Shown here one piece after another: positions 24,057 to 37,300 of a stretch of 64,000 nucleotides of DNA (position 1 is its first letter; each line of letters starts with the position of its first letter). The notes beneath the pieces are model-generated. The model was not told the DNA's origin and made no database searches. It was given only the letters and a program-made list of their open reading frames with translations. This stretch comes from Monodelphis domestica (Eukaryota > Chordata > Mammalia > Didelphimorphia > Didelphidae). The stretch lies in contig NC_077230.1 in the NCBI RefSeq assembly GCF_027887165.1, forward strand, positions 34,485,351 through 34,549,350, read 5' to 3'. The translations under genes and the position numbers were made by a program.

Positions 24057-25249
24057 GGTATGATCCCTTAATAATAAAGTCTTCAGCCATCATATCAGTG
24101 TGTTATGTTTACCCTATTAGGTGATTAGGAGCTGGTTACTTTAACACTATGAACATCAATTAGACTTTGGTAAGAGATATTTGCTTCAACAATATAGTAA
24201 GAAAAGAATTCCAAATATTACCCCAATACCTTTTCTCCTATTTCAACACAATCACAGGCAAGGATGAGATCATTCTTAACTTGGATTTGATCCACCAAAT
24301 TTACTTACAAATCTCTCACTGAACAATGGAAGACTCTCTCTCTCTCTCTCTTTTTTTTTTTTTTTGCTTTTAAGCATAGCCCAGCCTGGACCCCAGGCCC
24401 CAGACTTTCTGTAAGTGGCTAGAGCTTCTGAACTTTTAAAATGCACAAGGCCTGGCCATCTGCATTCTCTTTCACCTAAAAGAAGACAAAAAAGACACAA
24501 AATGACAAAAGTCACAGCATGGCATGTACTCCCAACTTTAGCTCAAATCCAGGTAAGACATGATCTGAGAGCCCTATGGCAACTGGCCATCCTCACACAC
24601 TCTACAGGAAGGGAAGGGCCTTGACCATGTTTCCCGTTGGATACTTTTGAGTATACCCCAGTTCTACAGCCCATCAAAAAGGCTCCTCTTCACCACATTG
24701 TCAGAGGACCCAAAACAAATACCTTGCAAATACTCCACAGCCTGCAGGGAGATCAACCTATGCCAGTTCATAGATGGGTCTGTTTGGTTGGCTTTCCATT
24801 ATGATCACAATAAATGTTTCTGAAATAAGAAAAGTACCCCAAATGCCTAAGATTAACCACTATTTCATGATGGAAAATCCTTCATCAAGGGACTGAAACT
24901 ACAGTTCTCAAAAGAAAAATTGTAAGTTATCATCAACTTTATTAAACATGATTGCAAATCATTAATAAAATTGTATGCATTAACAGAATGGGGGCTCTAC
25001 CTCAGGAGGTAGCATTACAAAAGGTCAGAACTGCCAATTTTGGAGAGGATATATAAAAATTAGCACAATGAGTTGTTCTACCTTTGACATGGCATATCCA
25101 TTTGGGAAAACAATTTGGAATTATAATTTTGAAAAAGTGACTTAAAATGTCTATGCCCTTTGAATATTTTACTCTCAAGCATACATTCCCAAGAAACAAA
25201 AAAACTAAAAAGGTCCCCCTGACATCTAAATATTCATTATATCCTTTAC
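24057..25249. other. Intergenic, unassigned
   Basis: A CT run and T run at 24343-24365, then about 450 bp of higher GC (24370-24820) that could be an old repeat; no family recognised and no splice-consistent exon. Confidence 0.35.
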
Positions 25250-25365
25250 GTTGTTGGAGGCAATTAGGGGAAGAAGTGGTTAGCATGCCGGGCATGGTGT
25301 CAGAAGACACAAGTTCAGATCTAGTTTCAATTACTCATATCCTGGGCAAATCGCTTAAATGTTAT
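25250..25365 (+). repeat. SINE core, MIR/WSINE-like
   Basis: Sense-strand words GTGGTTAGCATGCCGGGCAT, ACACAAGTTCAGATCTAG and CTGGGCAAATCGCTTAAA fit the tRNA-derived head and core of an old marsupial SINE. Confidence 0.5.
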
Positions 25366-25689
25366 ATTGTCTGTGTCTTGGTTCAAATTTTGCTCAAATA
25401 AACTCGGACAATATAACATTTAAATGAAGTAGCTTCTGGGAATTTTTTAAGGTTTACAATCCTAACCTTATGAAGTAGGTTCTGAGTATTTCTAAGGTTT
25501 ACAGCACCGAGAGGGCAACCTGGACAGAGCTACAAAGACTCCACATATTGCTCTAGCCTTCCAGGAGGTTTTGGCCTCAGGACATATCCAGTAGAACCCA
25601 GCTGAATTTAATCCCATCAAAAGTCTTCAGAGGTCAGGGAAGTCCAAACTCCAAGATCCCTTCCTCACAGACTTCTGGACTTTAATATA

Positions 25690-26966
25690 AAGAGGGAAAC
25701 AATAAGTAAATTAGGTGAACACAGAATAGTATACCTGGTAGACCTTTTGGAAGGGAAAGATTTTAAAACCAAGCAGGACATAGAAAGAGTCACAAAATAT
25801 AAAATAAATAATTTTGTCTACATCAAATTAAAAAGTTTTTGTACAAACAAAACCAATGTAACTAAAATCAGAAGGGTAACAACAAATTGGGAAACAATCT
25901 TCATAAAAACTCTGACAAAGGTTTAATTACTCAAATTTACAAAGAGCTAAATCAATTGTACAAAAAACCAAGCCATTCTCCAATTGATGAATGGGCAAGG
26001 GACATGAACAGGCAGTTCTCAGCCAAAGAAATCAAAACTATTAATAAGCACATGAAAAAGTGTTCTACATCTCTTATAATCAGAGAGATGCAAATCAAAA
26101 CAACTCTGAGGTATCACGTCACACCTAGCTGATTGGCTAACATAACAGCTATGAAAAATAGTGAATGCTGGAGTGGATGTGGCAAAGTAGGTACACTAAT
26201 TCATTGCTGGTGGAGTTGAGAATTAATCCAACCATTCTGGAGGGCAATTTGGAACTATGCCCAAAGGGCAATAAAAGAATGTCTGCCCTTTGATCCAGCC
26301 ATAGCACTACTGGGCTTGTACCCCAAAGAGATAATAAGGGAAAAGACTTGTACAAGAATATTCATAGCTGCACTCTTTGTGGTGGCCAAAAATTGGAAAA
26401 TGAAGGGATGCCCTTCAATTGGGGAATGGCTGAACAAATTGTGGTATATGTTGGTGATGGAATACTATTGTGCTAAAAGGAATAATAAAGTGGAGGAATT
26501 CCATAGAGACTGGAACAACCTCCAGGAAGTGATGCAGAAGGAAAGGAGCAGAACCAGGAAAACATTGTACACAGAGACTGATACATTGTGGTACAATCGA
26601 AGGTAATGGACTTCTCCATTAGTGGAGATGCAATGTCCCTGAACAATCTGCAGGGATCTAAAAAACACTATCCACAAGCAGAAGATAAACTGTGGGTGTA
26701 AAAATACCGATGAAAAGCAACTGCTTGGCTACAGGGGTGGAGTGGATATGACTGAGGAGAGACTCTAAATGAACACTCTAATGCAAATACCAACCACATG
26801 GAAATTGGTTTGAATCAAGAACACATGTGATACCCAGTGGAATTGCGTGTTGGCTGTGGGAGAGGTGGTGGGAGTGGGGGAGGGAAGAAAAGAAAATGAT
26901 CTTTGTTTCCAATGAATAATGTTTGGAAATGACCAAATAAAAATTAAAAAATAAATAAAAATAAAA
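25690..26966 (+). mobile_element. 5'-truncated L1, sense
   Basis: Starts in the ORF2 C-terminal third (compare the cysteine-bearing [16 protein letters not shown]-type region near 26170) and continues through the 3' UTR to an A-rich tail at 26930-26966. Reading frame interrupted. Confidence 0.88.
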
Positions 26967-27689
26967 CCCTTTTCTCTCCCTACTCAAGTTTGGGGGAACT
27001 CAAGCTTTGGCATCCTGAGTCCCTTGCTAGTCAAGTTGACTGACCCTGGGTTTGGCCCCTTGGCCACAGTTCAGAAACAGGGCAACAGGAGCTGAGGTAA
27101 AGCCTGACAGAATCAAAATGCCTTTTTTCAGGTTTCTCTTCCCTCAGTCCCTTCAATTGAGAAGTGTTGGGGGGAAATTTCCTGTCACAAGCAGGAAAAA
27201 GTGGGTAACCCTCAGGATAAAGTCTTATTCCACCTTCTCTCTTCAGCTTCTCCCCACTGAAAGACCAATTGCTCTTCTGAAGATAACCTTCTCTTCCTCA
27301 AGATTCCAACCTCCTGCTCCTGGCGCCCCTTCCCCAATGAAGTGATCAGATCCACACACTCTTCAGCCTGGCACTTTTTGTTTAGTGCCTGCCTCTGTCA
27401 CAAGATCTAATGTTGGGCATTTTAAGTGAAAAATTCAATTATTTAGTTTTTTATTTAAAATTATTCATCTAGTGTGTCATAGAATGATTGAAAATATTTC
27501 TTTATTCTGAACTTAAGCATTACATAAAGTGAGCATGTCTCAAAGTAGAAAAGTGGTTTGTATATAGAATTAAGAATCTCTACCATATGGAGCTAGAATT
27601 ATTTTTATTGGTATATAATACATTCAAAATGTTTCTTTCAAATTTATCCTGTTTCTATGGTTTATAAAAAGGTTAATTCTGGGCTTCCT
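26967..27689. other. Intergenic, unassigned
   Basis: 26967-27420 is GC-richer with a pyrimidine-rich centre, then AT-rich. No coding or repeat assignment made. Confidence 0.35.
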
Positions 27690-29673
27690 TCTGTTATCTT
27701 TTATGGAGATCCTAGGTTTTTTTTTTTTATAAGAACCCAATATTTGATCAATTACCCCAAATCTATACCACTGAGTCTCCAATGTCTCTTAGACAGTACC
27801 ATAATGTTGAGATGATCACTGCTTTATAGTACAGTTTAAGATCTGGTACTGGTAGGCTCCCACCATTCACATTTTTCCCCCATTAGTCCCCTTGATATTC
27901 CTTTGTACTTCCAGATGAATTTTGTAATTATTTTTTCGAGTTCAATAAAATAGTTTTTTTGGTAGTTTTATTAATATGGTACTGAAAAAGTAAATTAATT
28001 TTTAGGTAGGAAGTATCATTTTATTATGTTAATTCATCCTAGCCATGAGTCATTGTACTTTCCCAATTATTTAGATCTAGTTTTAATTGTGTGTTTTGTA
28101 ATTGGGTTCATATAATTCCTGCTTGTCTTGGCAAGTAGATTGCTAAATATTTTATATTGTCTAGGGCAATTAAAATGAAATTTCTTTTTCTAAGTCTTGC
28201 TGCTGAATTGTTGTTGGAAATATGGCTGGCAGAGGGTTTCTCCCACTCCCATCTTCTGTGCTAGTTTTGTTGATTTCAGAATCTTAGCAGTAGATAGAAA
28301 GCAAACAAGAACAGTTCTAACTTTCAGAAACTGGTTGGGCCTGTGTCTTTGGGCTGAATTGAGAAGAGGCACTCGGAATCAGGACTGGGAAGCCAACACT
28401 CCTCCCACCTCCAACACCAGGAAGGAAGTAACAACCAGGCAGGAATAAGGGCTAGTCACAAGACCCAAATGCCACTCCCAGTTGCCCCTTCCCCCACCAA
28501 CTATCAGTCTTGTTTCCTTTCCAAATAGCCTTCTTACCCTTCCCCCTAACTTTTTGATTTTAGTCAGTCTCTCTCTTTTCCCCTCCCTAATGTTACTCCC
28601 TTTCCAATGTCCTCCCCTCTTATTTATTCCCCTCTTACTATAGTGCCTTTTAAATGACCCCCCAACCTCTCCCTCTCTTGTGTAGCGCCCCTCCCCACAT
28701 GCCCATTTATTATCCTTCTACTTCTCCATAAGAAACAATACAATTCTCTGCCCCAATGGATCTGATTGTTCTCTCTCTGAGTCAATTTCAGTGTGTATAA
28801 GATTTAAGTATTACATGTTGCCAAACTCTTCCATTCTTCCATTGAATTGATCTTCTCCCCCTCCCCCATGAGCTTCTTTATGAAAAATATATTTACCCCA
28901 TTTTATCTCTTTTCCAATTTCTCTTAGTATTAACCTATGTTTACACCTAGTTTTTTAAATACATTTTGACATATCATCCTATACAGTTTGTCACTGTACC
29001 CTCTTTCTAGCTAACCTGATGAAAATAACATTTTTTAAGTGTTATCAATATCTTTTCTTATAGAAATACAAATCATTTTTACCTCATTGGGTCCCTTAAA
29101 AAGTTTGGTTTTCTTTCTTTTTTCTTTCTTACCTTTTGGTGATTCTCTTGAGTTCTGTTTTGGGGTATGACATTTTCTGTATAAGTCAGGTCTTTCCTTT
29201 AGGAATGCTTGGAAGTCTTTTTAAAATTAAATTACCAAAATTTCCAGTGCATGACTATAATCAATATTGCTGGGTAGTTGATTCTTGGTTGTAGACCCAG
29301 TTTCTTCATATTCTGTAATATCATATTTTTTGCCTTGCAGTCCATCAGAGTGGATGCAGCCAGTTCCTGTGTTATCCTAACTGTGCATCCATGATATCTG
29401 AATGGTTTCTTTGTAGCATCTTTTCCTTAATCTGGAAGTTCTTGAACTTGGCTATAACATTCCTTGGTGTTGTCAATTAGCTATTAAATGCAGCAGGTGG
29501 TCTGTGGATTCTTTCAATCTCTACTTTATCCTCTTGTTCAAGAATGCCTGAGCAGTTTTCTTGAATAATTTCCTATAGAATGATATCCAGACATTTTTCT
29601 TTGGTCATGATTTTCTGGTAGTCCAATGTTTCTTAAATTGTCTCTTCTGGATCTATTTTTTAGGTCTTTTTTC
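27690..29673 (-). mobile_element. Old L1, antisense, with internal gap, abutting unit B exon 6
   Basis: Antisense ORF2 C-terminal region (27690-28220, parallel to 35400-35920 of the intact L1), then a jump to the inter-ORF spacer (about 28500-28900) and ORF1 (29080-29673, with GTCCAATGTTTCTTAAATTG matching the intact ORF1 near 39180). It ends about 25 bases before the exon. Confidence 0.78.
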
Positions 29674-29698
29674 CCAACGATCCCTTTTTCTTCTGCAG

Positions 29699-29795
29699 AG
29701 AACTGGAATTAAAAAATGAAGAGATGGAATTGAAAAGAATAATAGAAGAAGAAGGTCAGAAATATAAAAAAGACCTCAAGGAAATTGATAAAAGT
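29699..29795 (+). CDS. Unit B exon 6-like: coiled-coil segment
   Basis: A 97-bp open segment after CTTCTGCAG, one base plus 32 codons, phase 2 in and phase 0 out as in unit A exon 6. The product is Leu/Glu/Lys-rich (ELKNEEMELKRIIEEE...) and could form a coiled coil as in neurabin. Old L1 sequence ends about 25 bases upstream of the exon, and a long AT palindrome starts 7 bases after the donor GTGAGA. Confidence 0.65.
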
Positions 29796-29802
29796 GTGAG
29801 AG

Positions 29803-29807
29803 TACAG

Positions 29808-29853
<46 letters not shown>

Positions 29854-29858
29854 CTGTA
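29803..29858. repeat. Perfect AT palindrome beside unit B exon 6 donor
   Basis: TACAGTTC, 40 bases of alternating AT, then GAACTGTA: a 56-bp perfect inverted repeat. It starts 7 bases downstream of the exon 6-like donor and could form a hairpin in RNA or a cruciform in DNA. Confidence 0.85.
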
Positions 29859-30916
29859 TCTATGATTAAAAACCCAGTGTCTGGCTCAAATATTTTCCCT
29901 CTTCTTTGTGAATAAAATCTAAATTCTGTGACTTCCAAATTGAAACCAGAGGGTTCTACAATTAATATCCAGTGTACCTTGAAATAAATCTTATTATATA
30001 TACATATATGCATATAAATCTCATATACTCACAGCTTAGCAAAGGACCAGACACATAAAAAGCATTAATAAAGGTCATTTTTTTCTTTCTATATACACAT
30101 GACAAGATGTATAAATATATACATACACACATTTATATATGTGTCTCTGTGTGTGTAACTTACATCTATATATACACCTCTATCAAAAAACAGGATACTT
30201 TTTTTTATCAAACCTCTCCTAACATCATTCTAACTGCAAATGGTCTGGTCCCTGTAATTTCCCAGTTCTTATGGCACTTTCACTAATTTTGTCTTTGAAC
30301 ATCTTTACTAGTCCATTCTACAAAATTATAATCTCCCTGGAGACAGAATCTGTCTTTTCCCTTTCATATACAATACTACACACAGAGAGTGGTTTCATTT
30401 TATAATATTAAGAAGGAAGACCTACAATGAAGTCCTCCTTCTAATGTCCATCCTGGATGTCTAAACCTCACCAAGTCGGTAACATCTTAGTGCTCTGGGA
30501 AACTCTCTGCAACTAGAGAGCAATGGAAGTGACACTTTCCTTCAAAAAGTTAATTCTTCACTGGGAGATCTTTTTGCCTTTGAATTCTATCCCTAACCTC
30601 ATCTACTATGTCTATTCCTATCCCCTTTCCCTTTCCAATCCCCATTTCGACCTCTATAAGAATGTCTATCCCTATCCCTAACTTCATGTTAATCCTTAAA
30701 TCTATTTTGATTATTATTCCCTGACAACCTATTCATGGAATTTGTGTATAAGTCTTTTTCATGTATAGTATTAAGGGGTTAATTGGAGAGCAGAGAGGCC
30801 AGATAAGTGGCTAGCAGGTACAAATGAGTTATTTATGGAATAGTTATGAATGCTGGAGAAAAAAAGGATTGAATAAATTGAAATTAATAGAATTATTATG
30901 GTTGCACAAATTTCAG

Positions 30917-31049
30917 ACTAACAACTTGATAGAGAAACTTAAAAAATATGTGAACATATCTGAAGTGAATATCGGAAATCAGCCTGAGGAGACAGTAAAA
31001 GAAGATATAACAACAGGGCAATTATTGGCCGCAGAGGATATCAGTTTAG
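30917..31049 (+). CDS. Unit B exon 7-like: acidic linker
   Basis: A 133-bp segment (acceptor ATTTCAG, donor GTAAGA), phase 0 in and phase 1 out. It ends in GQLLAAEDISL, matching [11 protein letters not shown] of unit A. It lacks the 26-residue block present in the A exon. Confidence 0.66.
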
Positions 31050-31271
31050 GTAAGAGTTTGATTCTTGATTAGGCTGAAAGGAATCAATTAGTGTCAAGAA
31101 AAGAGGCAGCAGAGGTTATAATGTAAATATGGAATTTTAGCTGATAAACATTCTGTAGGTCTATTAACACAAATATTTTTAATTTTTTAATTGTACAATT
31201 TTAATTTTAAATTAAAAAATTTTTTAAAATTAAAAAAAATTTAAATGTTACATGGAGAAACAATTTTTGAC

Positions 31272-34012
31272 AAGTTTTTTTTTTTACCGTTTTAAAATTC
31301 AGATTTGCTACTTACCCTCCTCCCGCTCCCAGACAAGATGATTAATAGGAGAGAGGAGGATATACCCATACTTTCATGTTATACATACTTCCATATTATT
31401 TCTGTCCATAGATGATAGAAGACACCTATCACTCTTACAATATAAATCTCATGAAGTTTATATTATAGGAGCAGATGTCAGGTTTTGATCTGTCCTTAGC
31501 TTCTAAAATTCTGTCTTTGGCTACAGACACTATTTTCTTCATGTTTTGTATTCTTATAAATTTGACTTGGTTCTCTATATATTTGAGAAATGAGGCTTTA
31601 GTCAGATACTTTATATAACCCCCCCCATTGGTTGTTTCCTAGATTTGTTGTTTCCTTTCTCATTGGTTTTATTTCAGTAATATCTTTTAAATTTAATTAA
31701 ATTAAAATACTTTTTAAAATTAAGTAAGCCATGATTTATATATTTGATTTTTTTTCACAAAACCAAATTTTTTTCTTATTTGTTAGTTCTATAGTTTTAT
31801 TTCAATTTATTCATATCTCCCTTGATTTTCAGGATTTCCAAATTGCCGTTTAATTATGGGCTTTTAATTTGTTCTTTTATAGTTTTTTTACTTGCCTAAG
31901 CAATTAATTGATGTTCTGTTTCTCTATTTTATTAATATAAGCTATGAGATATGAATTTCCTTCTATGTAGTACTTAGTTACATCCCATAAATTTTGTTTG
32001 CTTTCCATAAATGTTGTTAATGAAATTGTTATTTGTTTCTATGATTTAATCTTTGATCCATTTGCTCTTTAGGAAAAGATTGTTTCTAATTCTAAAAATT
32101 AGTTTCTAATTTATTTTTAGTCTTCTGCATTTTGTGTCACTTTTCTAGCATTCTGGTCTGAAAAGTATGGATTTAATATTTCTGTTTCTTAACATTTGGA
32201 TGTGAGGCTTTTATGACCACTTATGTGGTTGATTTTTGTGAAAGTCACACATATTGCTGAGAAAAAGTGCTTTCCTTTCTATTTCCCTTCAGTTTTCTCC
32301 AGAGGTCTATCATGTCTGGGTTTTCTAAAGTTCTCTTTACCTTCTTAACTTCTTTCTTGTTTATTTTCTGGTTGGATTTATCTACTTTTGACAGGGGAAC
32401 GTTGAGATATTCCCCACTAGTAATATTTTTATTTTATTTTTCCTTCTGTAACTTCTTTAATTCTTCCTTTATGAATATGGATGCTATGCCATTTGATGCA
32501 TAAATGTTTAATAATGATATTGTTTTCATTATCTATCAAACCTTTTATCATTATGTACTTTCTTTCCTTATTTCCTTTGATCAGATCAGTCTTTGCTTTT
32601 GATTTGTCTGAAATCAGATTTGCTATCCTGGCTTTTATTACTTTATTTGAGGCATAGTATATGCTACTCGAGCCTCTTTTATTCTGTGTGTGTTGTCTCC
32701 ATGTTTTAAATGTGTTTCTTGTGGGCAGAATAATGTGGTGTTCTGGTTTTTTTAAACAACTCTGCTATCCTTTTCTGTTTCATGTGTAAATTCAGCCCAT
32801 TCATAAATCCACATAATCATTACTAATTGTGTTTTCATGCATCTTATTTTCCCCGTTTATTTTTCTCTTTCTCTCTTCTTAGCCTTTCCATGTTCATAGA
32901 TGTTTTGTTATTGACTATCACCTCCCCCAATTCAACCCTCCTTTTTTGTTCACCCTCAACCCCTTATTCTCTCTAACCTCCTACTTCCCTATAGGGTAAG
33001 ATAAGTTTCTACAGATGAATATGGCTGTTATTTCCTTTTTGAGCTAGTTCTGATGAGAGTAAGGTCCAATCAGAGTTAAAGCACATCTCCTCCACTGGAT
33101 TTGCTGTTTATGTGCCTGTTAATGAGAAATAGTTTGCCTCCTTCTAGATCTCCTTTTCTCTCTTCTCCATTTATTCTTCTTTCCCATTCCCTCCCATTTA
33201 ATATCATCCCATCTTATTTAGCTTCCTTTCTTTGATGCATACCCCTTTTATTGCTCCAATATTAAGTATTTTAGATACTTTAATCTTATGTATTATTTTC
33301 AATATTAAGTATTTTAGATTCTTTAGCTTTAGCTTGCCTTTGAAATATTATAGATGTCTTAATTATTTCAATGATCATCTTGCCAGGTATGAATGAACTC
33401 AATTCAACTTTCGCAAAACTATCAAGTATTATTCCTCTCTTGAGTTTTGAATTTAGTCATCAAATTTTGTTTTCAACTTTTTTGCATGAGAAAATTCCAA
33501 ATTTCTCTATTTCATTAAAGAGCAGTTGTTACCTTTTGGAAGTTTAATCTTGGTTTTACTCGGTGTATAATTCTAGGTTGCAGTCCTTTGAATCTTTGCT
33601 TTTCAGAATGTCATATTCTGTGCCTTCCAGTCCTTTAATGTAAAAACTGCTATGTCCTGGAGAATCCTGACTATGGCTCCTCAATATTTAAAATGTTTCC
33701 TTCTGGCAGCTTCTACTACTTTTTCTGTGGCCTGAGAGTTCTGGAATTTGGTTATAGTAGTACTGGGGTATTTTATTTTGGGTTCTCTTTCAGGAAGAGA
33801 TTGGTGGATTCTCTCTATTTCTATTTCCCCCTCTTGTTTGAGGATATCGTAATATTCCCTGAGGACTTCTTAAAATATGGAATTCAGGATTTTCTATTGA
33901 TCATGGTTTTCAGGTATTCTGATGATCTTCAGATGATTTCTCCTGGGTCTATTTTCTAGGCTGGTCATATTTACAATTGAAGTATTTCAGACTTTCTTCT
34001 ATTTTTTTTTTT
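31272..34012 (-). mobile_element. Old L1, antisense, left part, split by a younger L1
   Basis: Antisense L1 from its tail (T-run at 31277) through 3' UTR, parts of ORF2, the C-rich spacer (about 32880-33250) and part of ORF1 (33400-34000). It resumes at 40451 after the inserted full-length L1. Related to the old L1 of unit A intron 7. Confidence 0.75.
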
Positions 34013-34349
34013 AATATATTTTATTTGATCATTTCCAAGCATTATTCGTTAAAGACATAGATCATTTTCTTTTCCTCCCCCCCATCCCCCATAGCCGACG
34101 CGTAAGTCCACTGGGCATTAGATGTTTTCTTGATTTGAACCCATTGCTTTGTTGATAGTATTTGCATTAGAGTGTTCATTTAAAGTCTATCCTCTGTCAT
34201 GTCCCCTCAACCTCTGTATTCAGGCAGTTGCTTTTTCTCGGTGTTTCCACTCCCATAGTTTATCCTTTGCTTATGAATGGTGTTTTTTTTTCTCCTGGAT
34301 CCCTGAAAGTTGTTCAGGGACATTACACCGCCCCTAATGGAGAAGTCCA

Positions 34350-37300
34350 TTACGTTCGATTATACCACAGTGTATTAGTCTCTGTGTACAATGTTCTCCT
34401 GGTTCTGCTCCTCTCGCTCTGCATCACTTCCTGGAGGTTGTTCCAGTCTCCATGGAACTTCTCCACTTTATTATTCCTTTGAGCACAATAGTATTCCATC
34501 ACCAACATATACCACAGTTTGTTCAGCCATTCCCCAATTGATGGGCATCCCCTCGTTTTCCAGTTTTGGGCCACCACAAAGAGCGCAGCTATGAATATTT
34601 TTGTACAAGTCTTTGTGTCCATTATCTCTTTGGGGTACAGACCCAGCAGTGCTATGGCTGGGTCAAAGGGTAGATATTCTTTTGTCGCCCTTTGGGCATA
34701 GTTCCAAATTGCCCTCCAGAATGGTTGGATCAGTTCACAGCTCCACCAGCAATGAATTAATGTCCCTACTTTGCCACATCCCCTCCAGCATTCATTACTT
34801 TCCTTTGCTGTTATGTTAGCCAATCTGCTAGGTGTGAGGTGATACCTCAGAGTTGTTTTGATTTGCATCTCTCTGATTATAAGAGATGTAGAACACTTCT
34901 TCATGTGCTTGTTAATAGTTTTGATTTCTTTATCTGAGAACTGCCTATCCATTTCCCTTGCCCATTTATCAATTGGAGAATGGCTTGATTTTTTGTACAA
35001 TTGATTTAGCTCATTATAAATATGAGTAATTAAACCTTTGTCAGAGGTTTCTATGAAGATTTTTTCCCAATTTGTTGTTTCCCTTCTGATTTTAGTTATA
35101 TTGGTTTTGTTTGTACAAAAGCTTTTTAGTTTGATGTAGTCAAAATTATTTATTTTACATTTTGTGATTCTTTCTATATCTTGCTTGGTTTTAAAGCCTT
35201 TCCCCTCCCAAAGGTCTGACATGTATACTATTCTGTGTTTACCCAATTTACTTATGGTTTCCTTCTTTATGTTTAAGTCACTCACCCATTTTGAATTTAT
35301 CTTGGTGTAGGGTGTGAGGTGTTGATCTATTCCTAGTCTCTCCCACACTGTCTTCCAATTTTCCCAGCAGTTTTTATCGAATAGTGGATTTTTGTCCCAA
35401 AAGCTGGGATCTTTGGGTTTATCGTATACTGTCTTGCTGAGGTCTTTTTCCCCCAGTCTATTCCACTGATCTTCCTTTCTGTTTCTTAGCCAGTACCAAA
35501 TTGTTTTGATGACTGCTGCTTTGTAATATAGTTTTAGGTCAGGGACTGCAAGGCCCCCATCATATGTGTTTTTTTTCATTAATTCCCTGGATATCCTTGA
35601 TCTTTTGTTCTTCCAAATGAACTTTGTTATGGTTTTTTCTAAATCAGTGAAGAAGTATTTTGGTAGTTCAATGGGTATGGCACTAAATAGATAAATAAGT
35701 TTGGGTAGGATGGTCATTTTTATTATATTGGCTCGTCCTATCCATGAGCAGTTAATGTTTTTCCAATTGTTCAAGTCTAGTTTTAGTTGTGTGGCGAGTG
35801 TTTTGTAGTTGTGTTCATATAGTTCCTGTGTTTGTCTTGGGAGATAGATTCCTAGGTATTTTATTTTGTCTAAGGTGATTTTGAATGGGATTTCTCTTTC
35901 TAGTTCTTGCTGCTGAGCTGTGTTGGAGATATATAGAAAAGCTGATGATTTATGTGGGTTTATTTTGTATCCTGCAACTTTGCTAAAGTTGTTGATTATT
36001 TCAATTAGCTTTTTGGTTGAATCTCTAGGATTCTTTAAGTAGACCATCATGTCATCCGCAAAGAGTGATAACTTGGTCTCCTCCTTGCCTATTCTGATAC
36101 CTTCAATTTCTTTATCTTCTCTAATTGCTACTGCTAGTGTTTCTAGTACAATGTCAAATAGTAGAGGTGATAATGGGCATCCTTGTTTCACTCCTGATCT
36201 TATTGGGAATGCCTCTAGTTTATCCCCATTGCAGATGATATTAGCTGTTGGTTTTAGATATATACTGTTTATTATTTTTAGGAATGACCCTTCTATTCCT
36301 ATGCTTTCTAGTGTTTTTAATAGGAATGGGTGTTGTATTTTATCAAAGGCTTTTTCTGCATCTATTGAGATAATCATGTGGTTCTTGCTAGTTTGCTTGT
36401 TGATGTGGTCAATTATGTGGATGGTTTTCCTAATGTTGAACCAGCCCTGCATCCCTGGTATGAATCCTACTTGATCATGGTGAATGATCCTTCTGATCAC
36501 TTGCTGGAGTCTTTTTGCTAGTATCCTATTTAAAATTTTTGCATCTATATTCATTAGGGAGATTGGTCTATAGTTTTCTTTCTCTGTTTTTGACCTGCCT
36601 GGTTTTGGAATCAGTACCATGTTTGTGTCGTAAAAGGAGTTTGGTAGAACTCCCTCTTTGCTTATTATGTCAAATAGTTTGTATAGTATTGGGGTCAACT
36701 GTTCTCTGAATGTTTGATAGAATTCACAGGTGAATCCATCAGGCCCTGGGGATTTTTTCTTAGGAAGTTCTTTGATGGCTTGATGGATTTCAATTTCTGA
36801 TATGGGATTATTTAAGAATTTTATTTCCTCTTCTGTTAGTCTAGGCAGTTTGTATTTTTGTATATATTCATCCATTTCTCCTAAATTGGTGTATTTATTG
36901 CCATATAATTGGGCAAAGTAATTTCTAATGATTGCCTTAATTTCCTCCTCATTGGAGGTGCTGTCCCCCTTTTCATCTTTAATGCTGTGAATTTGCTTTT
37001 CTTCCTTCCTTTTTTTAATTAGATTGACCAGTACTTTGTCTATTTTGTTTGTTTTTTCAAAGTACCAGCTTCTTGTCTTATTTATTAAATCAATAGTTCT
37101 ATCACTTTCGATTTTATTAATTTCTCCCTTAATTTTTAGGATTTCTAATTTGGTTTTCTGCTGGCGGTTTTTAATTTGATCGCTTTCGAGTTTTTTCAAT
37201 TGCATTTCCAATTGATTGATCTCTGCTCTCCCTTGTTTGTTAATATGAGCTTTCAGGGATATGAATTTGCCTCTGATTACCGCTTTGGCTGCATCCCAAA

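Noticed and set aside
20633-29690. Possible PDZ exons for unit B
   Set aside because: Searched by eye for the IGRE, GDINLIG and ELGL codings with splice sites; found only L1, SINE and unassigned sequence.
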